From Sphingobacterium litopenaei (lineage in GTDB: Bacteria > Bacteroidota > Bacteroidia > Sphingobacteriales > Sphingobacteriaceae), in contig NZ_JACOIJ010000021.1 in NCBI RefSeq assembly GCF_014692495.1, positions 1 to 63,572 of the forward strand: a stretch of DNA of 63,572 nucleotides, written 5' to 3'. Below are positions 18,447 through 26,761 of the stretch, piece by piece. The notes below the pieces were generated by a model. The model was not told the origin of the DNA and did not search any database. It was given only the letters and a program-made list of their open reading frames with translations. Made by a program: the position numbers and the translations under genes. Positions within the stretch are counted from its first letter, which is position 1, and each line of letters begins with the position of its first letter.

Positions 18447-19259
18447 GTGGCACTAGTATTCAAAGAAGGAAGGCCTGTAGTACGATTAAGAGCTTTTAGA
18501 GCTATAGATGATCCGAAAACTTGCGAACGCTTTATTGCGGGGCATGAACACGTCCTCACAGCGATTGGCGTAAAAAAAGTTACTTCATCCAAAAACGATT
18601 GGATGTATAATCCCGCCGCATTTGTACTTATTGTAGAATCATTAGACGGTGAAAACGTCTATGGTGGTGCGCGTATACATGTAGCTGGAGGTAATCAACC
18701 TCTTCCTATTGAGGAAGCTACTGGAAAGATGGATCCTAAGATTTTTGATTTGGTATGGGAGTACGGACAAGAAGGAACTGGCGAAGGTTGCGGTCTTTGG
18801 AACTCGCGAGAAATTGCTGGATACGGAATTGGCAGTATTTTTTTGACAAGAGCTGCTATCGCGATTGCTCCTCATATAGGCATCAAATCCTTGTTCGCCT
18901 TATGTGCTCCTTATACTATCAATCTTACAAAAAGTGTAGGATATAGGCAGGAAACTGGTGTAGGAAATAATGGTACATTTTATTATCCCAAATTGGATCT
19001 CTTAGCGACAACAATGATTTTGGAGGATGTTAATACCTTGGAATTGGCTTCCGAGGAAGATAAGAATGCAATTTTAGCCTTACGTAATACCCAAAATTGC
19101 ACTCGAATCGAAATGTTACGTTCCAAGGAAATTGAAATTCAATATCAACTGGAACTTGATCTTAAAGGAAGTTGGGATATCAATGAGGTGATAGCCAATG
19201 CTCCTAGAAGAGCTGGATTGGATAAGTATGCGGAGGACAGCGATATTCAAATAATGTAA
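18447..19259 (+). CDS. GNAT-like putative acyltransferase of an E1-linked signalling cluster
   Basis: 270 residues with a GTG start; the first in-frame ATG would remove over 50 residues, including conserved-looking sequence. The middle resembles a GNAT or LuxI-like acyltransferase core: FVLIVESLDGENVYGGARIH as central strands, SREIAGYGIGSIFLTRAAIA as the acyl-CoA loop and helix, and a later NLTKSVGYRQ segment like the GNAT motif B end. I do not recognise a characterised family, so acyl transfer is an inference. It lies 25 bases upstream of the ThiF-like gene, suggesting a pair. Confidence 0.6.
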   Translation: MALVFKEGRPVVRLRAFRAIDDPKTCERFIAGHEHVLTAIGVKKVTSSKNDWMYNPAAFVLIVESLDGENVYGGARIHVAGGNQPLPIEEATGKMDPKIFDLVWEYGQEGTGEGCGLWNSREIAGYGIGSIFLTRAAIAIAPHIGIKSLFALCAPYTINLTKSVGYRQETGVGNNGTFYYPKLDLLATTMILEDVNTLELASEEDKNAILALRNTQNCTRIEMLRSKEIEIQYQLELDLKGSWDINEVIANAPRRAGLDKYAEDSDIQIM

Positions 19260-19284
19260 CTAAACAAATATTGACGCTATAAAT

Positions 19285-20373
19285 ATGAAAGACATCTTGG
19301 AAAACCAATTTCCTTATAAACCTACTTTCTTCCGTATTTCGAATAAAGAAGAAAAAGACGCTTTGAATGACCTTAAAAAAATAGGTGATATTGCTTTTAC
19401 GTACGATGAAATTGAAAGACAGATTAAAGAATTAATTCGTTGCCGTTTCCCGATGGGCGTGAGTGAGCAAGAAGCGGAAGTGTTACGAAAAGAAATTCTA
19501 GGAAATAAAACTGTCGAGGAGTTTGGTGTCTGGGTATATTATCCTTGGAGAAAGTCATTGGTTCATATTCTGGATGAGAGGGAGTTTATTGAGGTAAGAA
19601 CAAATCGTAATCAGCTAAAAATTTCTAAAGAAGAACAACAGAAGTTAGCTTCTAAAAAGATTGGTGTAATTGGTTTGTCTGTAGGACAGTCTATAGCACT
19701 AACCATTGCGATGGAGCGTATTTGTGGAAGTTTAAGGTTAGCTGATTTTGATTCGCTGGATTTGAGCAATATGAATAGACTTCGTGCGGGGGTTTTCAAT
19801 CTTTCGGTACCCAAAGTAGTCATTGCAGCACGAGAAATAGCAGAGATAGATCCTTTTCTTGATGTAGAAATCTATCCGGAAGGTGTCGCAGAAAATAATT
19901 TTGAGGCTTTTTTGAAAGGCAACGGAGGCGTAGATGTATTAGTTGAGGTGTGCGATAGTTTTGAAGTCAAAATAAAAAGTAGATTAGAAGCGCGTAAAGC
20001 TGGTATTCCTGTTGTGATGGATACCAATGATAAAGGAATGTTGGATATTGAGCGATTTGATTTGGAACCTGGAAGGCCCTTGTTTCATGGTTTAGCGGAT
20101 GGATTAACAGCGGAAAAACTTTCTACATTATCCCCAGAAGAAAAAATGGGCTATCTGATGAAAATAGTGAATGCTGCTAATCTTTCGAACAGGATGAAAC
20201 AATCTCTACCAGAAATAAATAAATCATTAGCATCATGGCCACAATTGGCCTCTGAGGTGTTTCTAGGAGGGGCTATTACCACTACAGTATGTCGTGAAAT
20301 ATTACTGGGACATTCTGTCCCATCTGCAAGACATTATGTCGATGTAGAAAGTTTGATAAGAACTGAGGAATAA
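19285..20373 (+). CDS. ThiF/E1-like adenylating enzyme (Rv1355c-type E1 domain)
   Basis: 362 residues. After about 110 N-terminal residues, the E1 Rossmann core starts KKIGVIGLSVGQSIALTIA. It continues with ADFDSLDLSNMNRLRAG (Asp and SN-NR motifs of MoeB/ThiF), the ATP-contacting lysine in NLSVPKVVIAAREI, and VCDSFEVK. No CxxC zinc pairs and no clear E1 catalytic cysteine are seen. The enzyme may therefore adenylate a carboxylate without forming a thioester, or use a different cysteine. No ubiquitin-like or ThiS-like partner is encoded nearby. It follows the GNAT-like gene and precedes the 7TM kinase by 18 bases. Confidence 0.75.
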   Translation: MKDILENQFPYKPTFFRISNKEEKDALNDLKKIGDIAFTYDEIERQIKELIRCRFPMGVSEQEAEVLRKEILGNKTVEEFGVWVYYPWRKSLVHILDEREFIEVRTNRNQLKISKEEQQKLASKKIGVIGLSVGQSIALTIAMERICGSLRLADFDSLDLSNMNRLRAGVFNLSVPKVVIAAREIAEIDPFLDVEIYPEGVAENNFEAFLKGNGGVDVLVEVCDSFEVKIKSRLEARKAGIPVVMDTNDKGMLDIERFDLEPGRPLFHGLADGLTAEKLSTLSPEEKMGYLMKIVNAANLSNRMKQSLPEINKSLASWPQLASEVFLGGAITTTVCREILLGHSVPSARHYVDVESLIRTEE

Positions 20374-20391
20374 TCTATATACAATCTTCCT

Positions 20392-22551
20392 ATGAATTTT
20401 AGAGTTATTCTTTTAGTTATATTAATATTCGCGTCTTATTTAAACGCATTTGCTTATAGTCCCGTTGTTTTCTCAAAAGAAAGTAATGGCAAATATATAG
20501 GTAAAAATATTTCTATTTTAAAGGATCCTACGCGAACACTCTCTTTTGAACAGATTGTTCAAATGGGAAATAAGTTTGTTGATAGTAATCAAGATGTACC
20601 TAACCTGGGTGTGGATGGTTCGAATAATTGGATTCGTTTTTCGGTAAAAAATGTTTGCGATATAGACGATTTAGTTATTAATCTTTCCCAAGTTGGTATT
20701 GATGAAGTAGTCTTTTATTGGGTTCATAATGGCAAAGTCGATAGTTTAAATGCAGATGCGAGGATATCTAGAAAGAAATTTGAATTCCATCATCAATTCT
20801 ACCTATTTGAAGTTCCGGTTAAAAAAGGTGAACAAGTAGAATGTTATTTAAAACTTTTTAATCATACACAGCTTTCTGCACCGATTTCTATCCATAGTCC
20901 CGAAAGCTTGTTTGATACTTTATTGCAATCGGATATTTTCTCGGCAATATATATAGGTCTCATGCTTTCCATGATTCTCTATAATATTTTTCTTTATTTC
21001 TCCACACGAGAATCACATTATTTCACCTATGTAAACTATATCTTTTGGGTAGTAGTAGCACAATTGGCCATTCTAGGATTATTGGAGCCACTGTTGGCTA
21101 TAGAAAGCACTTGGATTAAAAGTCGCCTTTTAACTTTGACTGGAGCTCTTTCTGGATTGGCAGCGATATTTTTCGTTAAGTCATTTTTACAAACGAAAGA
21201 GGAATCTCCAAGATTCAATAAGCTATTGAATATTTTTATAGGTGGTTACCTTATCGCTATTGGATTATTACTCGCGGGAATAATAACTCCAGCCTACAAA
21301 ATGGTCAATATTGTTGCTGGTGGAGGATCTACGATCGTATTGGTATTAGCTTTTCGATTGTCTCGCGAGAAATATCGACAGACAAAATATTTTCTTTTTG
21401 CATGGTGTATATTTTTAATTAGTGTATTAGTGTATGTGCTCAAAGATTTTAATGTGTTGCCGTACAACTTTTTTACTTTACGTTCTATTCAAGTAGGGTC
21501 GGTAATTGAGGCAATTCTCCTGTCATTCGCCCTTGGGGATAAAATAAATGTCTATCGCAAAGAGAAAGAAGAATCCCAATCCAAAGCACTTAAAATACTA
21601 CTGGACAATGAACGATTAATTAGAGAGCAGAATGTAATGTTAGAACAAAAAGTAGAAGAACGCACGCGAGAATTGACGGAAAGTAATGAGTCTTTGCAAA
21701 CAACGCTTACGCATTTGAAAGAAACACAATCTCAACTGGTGGAAGCGGAAAAAATGGCATCATTAGGTCAGCTTACAGCGGGCGTGGCGCATGAAATAAA
21801 CAATCCAATCAATTTTGTAACCTCCAACGTAGCTCCTTTGCGTCGAGATATAGATATGATTTGGGAAGCCATTAAAGAATTCGAAAGCTTAGCATTGAAC
21901 GCAGAGCTGTCTTTTGAAGAAAAATCTACTTGGATTCAAAAATATAAGCATGAGCTCGATATGGACTACCTAAAGACAGAGGTGGAATTCTTGCTTAAGG
22001 GTATGCACGAAGGAGCAAGTCGCACGGCAGAGATTGTGAAAAGTTTAAGGGTATTCTCACGAGTAGATGAAGATACTTTAAAATTTGCCGATATCAACGA
22101 AGGTGTAGAATCGACGATGGTCATCTTGAATAGTTTAGTTAAAGATAAAATCAAGGTGAGCAAATCCTATGGTGATATCCCTTTTGTGGAATGTTACGCA
22201 GGGAAATTGAATCAAGTGTTTCTAAATATCCTTTCGAATGCTATATATGCCATTGATAAGAAATTTTCAGAAGATTATGGGGGCGAATTACAAATAACTA
22301 CAGGTCTGTACGAGGATGGTAATTCTATATTCATCAAGATAGCTGATAATGGAATAGGTATACCTGAAGATATCAAGAATAGAATTTTCGAACCATTCTT
22401 TACAACCAAAGATGTGGGTGAAGGGACAGGACTGGGCATGTCTATTGCATACAATACGGTAGACAAGCACAATGGAAAAATATTAATTGAGTCTGAAGTA
22501 GGCGAAGGAACGACTTTTATTATCGTTATTCCAATAAAGCAGACTGTTTAG
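20392..22551 (+). CDS. 7TMR-DISM sensor histidine kinase
   Basis: 719 residues. A signal peptide (about 1-22) leads to a 7TMR-DISMED2 extracellular domain (about 30-180), then seven hydrophobic helices (about 185-385). A coiled coil follows (KEKEESQSKALKILLDNERL to about 455). The dimerisation/phosphoacceptor helix has His467 in TAGVAHEINNPINF. The HATPase has NILSNAIYAID, DNGIGIPEDI and GTGLGMSIA. DISM receptors are thought to sense small external ligands. It is directly followed by the hybrid kinase gene (4-base gap). Confidence 0.9.
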   Translation: MNFRVILLVILIFASYLNAFAYSPVVFSKESNGKYIGKNISILKDPTRTLSFEQIVQMGNKFVDSNQDVPNLGVDGSNNWIRFSVKNVCDIDDLVINLSQVGIDEVVFYWVHNGKVDSLNADARISRKKFEFHHQFYLFEVPVKKGEQVECYLKLFNHTQLSAPISIHSPESLFDTLLQSDIFSAIYIGLMLSMILYNIFLYFSTRESHYFTYVNYIFWVVVAQLAILGLLEPLLAIESTWIKSRLLTLTGALSGLAAIFFVKSFLQTKEESPRFNKLLNIFIGGYLIAIGLLLAGIITPAYKMVNIVAGGGSTIVLVLAFRLSREKYRQTKYFLFAWCIFLISVLVYVLKDFNVLPYNFFTLRSIQVGSVIEAILLSFALGDKINVYRKEKEESQSKALKILLDNERLIREQNVMLEQKVEERTRELTESNESLQTTLTHLKETQSQLVEAEKMASLGQLTAGVAHEINNPINFVTSNVAPLRRDIDMIWEAIKEFESLALNAELSFEEKSTWIQKYKHELDMDYLKTEVEFLLKGMHEGASRTAEIVKSLRVFSRVDEDTLKFADINEGVESTMVILNSLVKDKIKVSKSYGDIPFVECYAGKLNQVFLNILSNAIYAIDKKFSEDYGGELQITTGLYEDGNSIFIKIADNGIGIPEDIKNRIFEPFFTTKDVGEGTGLGMSIAYNTVDKHNGKILIESEVGEGTTFIIVIPIKQTV

Positions 22552-22555
22552 TTAA

Positions 22556-23647
22556 ATGAGTATTATGGAAAAAGTTGAAATCTTGTATGTTGATGATGAG
22601 GTAAATAACCTGTTGGGATTTAAAGCAAATTTCAGATTGGATTACATCATCCATATAGCTTCCAACACAAAGGAAGCAGAAAAAATATTAGCAGAGAATC
22701 CTAATATAAGAATCATTTTCTGTGATCAACGTATGCCTGATGAATTGGGGGTAGATTTTCTTGCGCGAGTAAGAAAGGAATATCCTCGACCAATACGCAT
22801 TCTACTGACTGCATATGCAGATATGAGTGTAGTTATTGATGCCATCAACAGAGGAAATATATTCAAATTCGTTCGTAAACCTTGGATCAATGAAGATATT
22901 ATCTCTTCTATAGAAGAAGCTAATAAGTTTTACATCGCAACCTCTTTATTAGATGTTCGCAATGAAGAATTGCAAAAAGCGTATGATGAATTGGATAAGT
23001 TTGCCTACAGTATTAGCCATGATCTTAGAGATCCATTGACTGGTGTTTTGTCTGCGATTACGTATGCTTTAGGCTATGATAAAGTGAAAGATATTCATGA
23101 ACTGTTGAAGATGATGCAAGGCTCTATATTGAAGCTTGATCAATATATCGACAGTTTAAGGGATTATTATTTATTGCGAAGAGGAGAGTTGCTTTTAAAA
23201 GATATTGATTTTAATGAAGTCGCTAATAATCTGAGGGAATTTTATCAAGTATCCGTAGAGCGAACGCAAATTGATTTTAAAGTTGAAGTAGATCAACCTA
23301 CTAATTTCAAAAGTGATATTTCTTTAATTGAGCTTATCATGCACAATTTATTGAGTAATGCTTTCAAATACCAAAGAGAAGGCGAAGCTAATAAATTTAT
23401 ACATGTAACAATAAAAGTAGCTAAAGGAATAGCCACCATTGAAGTAAAAGATAATGGTATTGGTATTCCAACAGAGGCTAAAGAAGAAATTTTTAAATTA
23501 TTTTATAGAGCGAGCAATCAGTCACAAGGTATGGGATTTGGATTATACAATGTGAATACCGCTCTAATCAAGATCAAGGGAACTATACAAGTCGAATCTG
23601 AATTAGGAAAAGGAACTAAATTTACTATTCAGATTCCTAGTAAATAG
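22556..23647 (+). CDS. Receiver-histidine kinase hybrid protein
   Basis: 363 residues, no membrane segment. The N-terminal receiver has Asp13-Asp14, phosphoacceptor Asp57 in FCDQRMPDELG, and a KPW loop near 108. The kinase half follows with His155 in YSISHDLRDPLTG and an HATPase (DNGIGIPTEAKEE, GMGFGLYNVN). Such receiver-first kinases usually relay from an upstream kinase, here the adjacent 7TM protein. ATG at 22565 is an alternative start. The 3' end faces a perfect palindrome and a convergent receiver gene. Confidence 0.87.
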   Translation: MSIMEKVEILYVDDEVNNLLGFKANFRLDYIIHIASNTKEAEKILAENPNIRIIFCDQRMPDELGVDFLARVRKEYPRPIRILLTAYADMSVVIDAINRGNIFKFVRKPWINEDIISSIEEANKFYIATSLLDVRNEELQKAYDELDKFAYSISHDLRDPLTGVLSAITYALGYDKVKDIHELLKMMQGSILKLDQYIDSLRDYYLLRRGELLLKDIDFNEVANNLREFYQVSVERTQIDFKVEVDQPTNFKSDISLIELIMHNLLSNAFKYQREGEANKFIHVTIKVAKGIATIEVKDNGIGIPTEAKEEIFKLFYRASNQSQGMGFGLYNVNTALIKIKGTIQVESELGKGTKFTIQIPSK

Positions 23648-23649
23648 CT

Positions 23650-23685
23650 TTTCTATTAAGACAAAAGCTTTTGTCTTAATAGAAA
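23650..23685. terminator. 36-bp perfect palindrome, shared terminator
   Basis: The sequence from 23650 to 23685 is its own reverse complement with no mismatch. It lies directly after the hybrid kinase stop and contains the stop codon and last codons of the convergent receiver gene. It probably terminates both transcripts. Confidence 0.75.
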
Positions 23686-24114
23686 TTCCAATTGTTCATT
23701 TGATACTTCCAGCTGCGAAAATTTTTCCATTGTGGATTTCCGATCTGAATAGATTTGATAAGCGCGTTGAATCGTATCATCCAATTCTTCTTCGCTCCAT
23801 GGTTTAGTCAGATAATGAAAGATTTTTCCTTTGTTGACAGCATCTATTACTGCTCCCATGTCCGTATAGCCAGTTAGCAAAATACGTATTGGCTCCGCAT
23901 TGATATCTATAACCTTTTCTAAAAATTCAACACCTGTCATTTCTGGCATTCTCTGATCGGTAATAATGATGTCGATAGGCGTTGATTTAATAATTTCTAA
24001 TGCTTCATTACCACTAATAGCGGTATGTACATTATACTTAAGACGGAAAGTAGCTTTGAAAGAAAACAAGTTGTTTTCTTCATCGTCTACATAAAGCACA
24101 GATATTTTGCTCAT
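23656..24114 (-). CDS. Response regulator receiver protein
   Basis: 152 residues. The receiver has Asp10-Asp11 (LYVDDEENN), phosphoacceptor Asp53 (ITDQRMPEMTG) and the KPW loop (YLTKPWSEEEL), then about 30 helical residues. It strongly resembles the receiver half of the hybrid kinase encoded opposite, with shared VDDE-NNL-FKA-FRL spacing, so the two probably arose by duplication. I chose ATG at 24114 because the upstream in-frame extension is unlike receivers. It lacks a DNA-binding or catalytic output domain. Confidence 0.83.
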   Translation of the reverse strand: MSKISVLYVDDEENNLFSFKATFRLKYNVHTAISGNEALEIIKSTPIDIIITDQRMPEMTGVEFLEKVIDINAEPIRILLTGYTDMGAVIDAVNKGKIFHYLTKPWSEEELDDTIQRAYQIYSDRKSTMEKFSQLEVSNEQLEFLLRQKLLS

Positions 24115-24257
24115 ATGTTTGTTCAATAGATAGAATACTTTAGTAAAAATGGGTTTTACATTCAGTCTTGCAATATACACAAAATATTGTATTTTAATAA
24201 AATTTTAGTGCTTTCTGTTGATAATCAATGAGTTGTGTGGATTATATTAAGTGGCTT

Positions 24258-24890
24258 TTAATTTAAATGATGATCATTAGTTTGCTTTTTGACTGCTAAT
24301 GGTTTTGCGGATAATACGATTTTCTGTATGAGTATAGAAATAATAATGATTATCACAATCTCTAAATAGGAGAGTATACTTCTCGTATTTGTCATGCTCA
24401 AGACTTCATCTAACTTATTTTTTCCTTCATCGACCTGAATAGAAGATAACTTTTTTAGGATTTGAAGTGCTTCTACACTTTGCTGCAAAGCTTCTTGATT
24501 TTTTAATGTAGTAGTGGGTTTCTTCATCTCAGTGATGAGAGAAGTGAATCTTGTAAAATTATCTTTTTCTATTTCTGTCAGATAAGTCTTATCATATTTG
24601 ATATTTATCGAATCAATCTGATCAAGAATAGTTTTAACATCTTTAGTGACTGAAAGATCATTAGATTGAAGATGATGGATAATTTCTTCAACATGGTAAG
24701 AAAGTAGTAAGATATAATTGCCAACCACGACTCTATCTTCGTAAATAGAAGTTACTGTCTCGTTTACTCTTTTGATCATCATGCGTTCCTGAAGATTAGT
24801 CAAAAGAATCAAACAAAGTACGGAGAAAACTAGCGTTGTGGTTTTAATTTTGTTTTGGGCAGTAAAGCCTAATTTTTTGAATAGCATCAT
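24258..24890 (-). CDS. Two-helix membrane protein with a four-helix-bundle (MCP-like) sensor region
   Basis: 210 residues. A transmembrane helix at about 20-36, an extracytoplasmic helical region of about 130 residues (YEDRVVVGNYILLLSYHVEE and onward), and a second transmembrane helix near 170-192 give the 4HB_MCP layout. It then stops after about 18 residues, without HAMP, methyl-accepting or kinase domains. It looks like a sensor module whose signalling part is missing or supplied by a partner. It lies upstream of and in line with the receiver gene, 143 bases away. Confidence 0.6.
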   Translation of the reverse strand: MMLFKKLGFTAQNKIKTTTLVFSVLCLILLTNLQERMMIKRVNETVTSIYEDRVVVGNYILLLSYHVEEIIHHLQSNDLSVTKDVKTILDQIDSINIKYDKTYLTEIEKDNFTRFTSLITEMKKPTTTLKNQEALQQSVEALQILKKLSSIQVDEGKNKLDEVLSMTNTRSILSYLEIVIIIIISILIQKIVLSAKPLAVKKQTNDHHLN

Positions 24891-24949
24891 CAGATTTCTT
24901 TTACTTATCAGGAAATATTGAACAGATGGATAGTTATTTGGAGTGAAAA

Positions 24950-25504
24950 TTACACGCGAAGAAAACCTCTAAAACCTCTAACGCCATAATATGAATCAGC
25001 GCCATTGTGGTAAATAAATACGCGACCAAATCTTTTATCTCCAAAAAGTGCTCCGCCGCGATCCCGTATTTCTTTCGGAGTTTTAATCCAGCTGGAGGTC
25101 TTGAGATCAAATTCTCCAAATTTTTGTAATTCAAAATATTGATTCTCATCTAGCAATTCTATTCCTATTTCCTCAGCCATATTGATTGCCGAATTTTCTG
25201 GTTTATATTGCTTTCGTGCTTCTAATGCTTCGTGATCATAGCAAATACTGCGTCTTCCTTTCGGCGTTTCTGTAACACAATCTACAAATACTATTTCATT
25301 GTCATTACCTTCCCAGCAAATGACATCAGGTTCGCCACCTGTTTCTTCCATTCTGAATAATATACTTAGTTTTAGAGGACTATCTTTTAATTTTTTATAG
25401 ACTTCTTCCCATTTCACTTCGGGATGACGGTGGGAATTTTTGTGAAATCTTTTTTCCAGAATATTTAATAAATCGGTTTCTTGCTGTATATCTAAAGTTT
25501 TCAT
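24950..25504 (-). CDS. DUF4256 domain-containing protein
   Basis: 184 residues covering a whole DUF4256 domain. The block LKLSILFRMEETGGEPDVI, the CVTETPKGRRSICYDHEAL stretch and the C-terminal FGRVFIYHNGADSYYGVRGF are typical. The family is small, soluble and of unknown function. It is a single gene with no evident partner. Confidence 0.8.
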   Translation of the reverse strand: MKTLDIQQETDLLNILEKRFHKNSHRHPEVKWEEVYKKLKDSPLKLSILFRMEETGGEPDVICWEGNDNEIVFVDCVTETPKGRRSICYDHEALEARKQYKPENSAINMAEEIGIELLDENQYFELQKFGEFDLKTSSWIKTPKEIRDRGGALFGDKRFGRVFIYHNGADSYYGVRGFRGFLRV

Positions 25505-25650
25505 TGGTTATTAGACTTTTATTTTTTTATTAAGATATCATTCAATATACAAATCTGCTCGCAAAATATAGATGATTATAGAATTATTATTGAAAGTTTA
25601 TTAATGATTATAAAGGTCTTAACGAAAAATATAAGCGAAAGGCTTTCTTC

Positions 25651-26031
25651 TTATTTCAAAAATGAGATCAATAATGCTCCCCATCCAATGATCATTAAAA
25701 GTCCTCCCAGGGGAGTAATGGGACCCAAGAATTTCAAATTCTTTTTCCAATATTCGGCGAATGACAGAAAGTAAATGCTAAAAGAGAAAAGAATCGTTCC
25801 TGCGGTAATACCATATACAGCTAGGCGTTCACTATAAATATCAAAATTTAATTGAAATCCAAGAATCAGTAAAATCAATGTCGAATACATTTGATAACGA
25901 ACACCTACTTCAAAAGATGCTAACTTTTCGGCTGAAATAAGTTTCTTGAATGCATGAGCACCAAAAGCGCCTAAGATGATGGCACTACTTCCAAATAATG
26001 TAGCGATAATAAGTGTAGCAGTATTCATCAT
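25651..26031 (-). CDS. DUF423 family small membrane protein (YgdD-like)
   Basis: 126 residues, four predicted membrane helices. The N-terminal GAFGAHAFKK motif and the SFSIYFLSFAEYWKK segment match the DUF423/YgdD family. Function is unknown. Its ATG at 26031 overlaps the stop of the rhodanese-thioredoxin gene by one base, so the pair is probably co-transcribed; ATG at 26028 is an equal alternative. Confidence 0.82.
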   Translation of the reverse strand: MMNTATLIIATLFGSSAIILGAFGAHAFKKLISAEKLASFEVGVRYQMYSTLILLILGFQLNFDIYSERLAVYGITAGTILFSFSIYFLSFAEYWKKNLKFLGPITPLGGLLMIIGWGALLISFLK

Positions 26032-26711
26032 TATTTTAATTTTTTCTCTAAAGTTTTAAGAGTAGTTAAACCAGATTTTGACCAAGTTTTTTGGCCATCT
26101 TTAAATATATACAATTGGGGAATTCCTGAGATTCCCAGTTGCTTAAGTAAATCTTTGTTTTCATCGGCGTCAATCTTGATTACCTTCAAATTATCTGCTT
26201 GCTTTTGAGCTATTTTATCAATTATTGGAGCCAATTCTTTGCAAGGAGCACACCACTCCGCATAGAAGTTAACAAGCACTTTTGGATGACTTTTTGTTAG
26301 AGATTCGTACGCGTCAAGGTTGATTCCTGTTGTTTTTTCGTTGGCAGATACTAAAGGTAGATTTGATGCTTCCCATTTCATTATTCCTCCTTCAATATCA
26401 AATACTTCGAAACCTTTTTCCGACAAATATTGTGCAGCTTTATTGGAACGTCCACCAGACAAACAATACACATAAACTGGCTTTTTCTTATCTAATTTGC
26501 TAGCTAAAGCATCAAAGTTTTCTTTATCATTCCAATTAATATGGATAGAATTTTTAAGATGCTTCTTGCTGTATTCTTCATCAGTTCGTACATCAACGAG
26601 CTGAACATCTTCGTTATTTATTTTTTGTAAAGCTTCCGTATTTGCAATTTTGGTTTGCCCAAACGTCATTAGACTACAAAACAAACCAGCTATTGTAATG
26701 ATATATTTCAT
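26031..26711 (-). CDS. Rhodanese-thioredoxin fusion, periplasmic
   Basis: 226 residues with a signal peptide (MKYIITIAGLFCSLMTFGQ). A rhodanese domain (about 25-115) carries the active-site loop YCLSGGRSNKAAQ. A thioredoxin domain (about 130-226) carries WCAPCKEL and the cis-proline region GISGIPQLYIF. A joint role in periplasmic sulfur or disulfide chemistry is likely. I chose ATG at 26711 so that the signal peptide is terminal. It lies just after the S46 peptidase gene, transcribed in the same direction. Confidence 0.88.
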   Translation of the reverse strand: MKYIITIAGLFCSLMTFGQTKIANTEALQKINNEDVQLVDVRTDEEYSKKHLKNSIHINWNDKENFDALASKLDKKKPVYVYCLSGGRSNKAAQYLSEKGFEVFDIEGGIMKWEASNLPLVSANEKTTGINLDAYESLTKSHPKVLVNFYAEWCAPCKELAPIIDKIAQKQADNLKVIKIDADENKDLLKQLGISGIPQLYIFKDGQKTWSKSGLTTLKTLEKKLK

Positions 26712-26761
26712 GCTTAAGTCTTTTATAGTATAAGAGGTGCCATTCAGCACCTCTTCCAATT

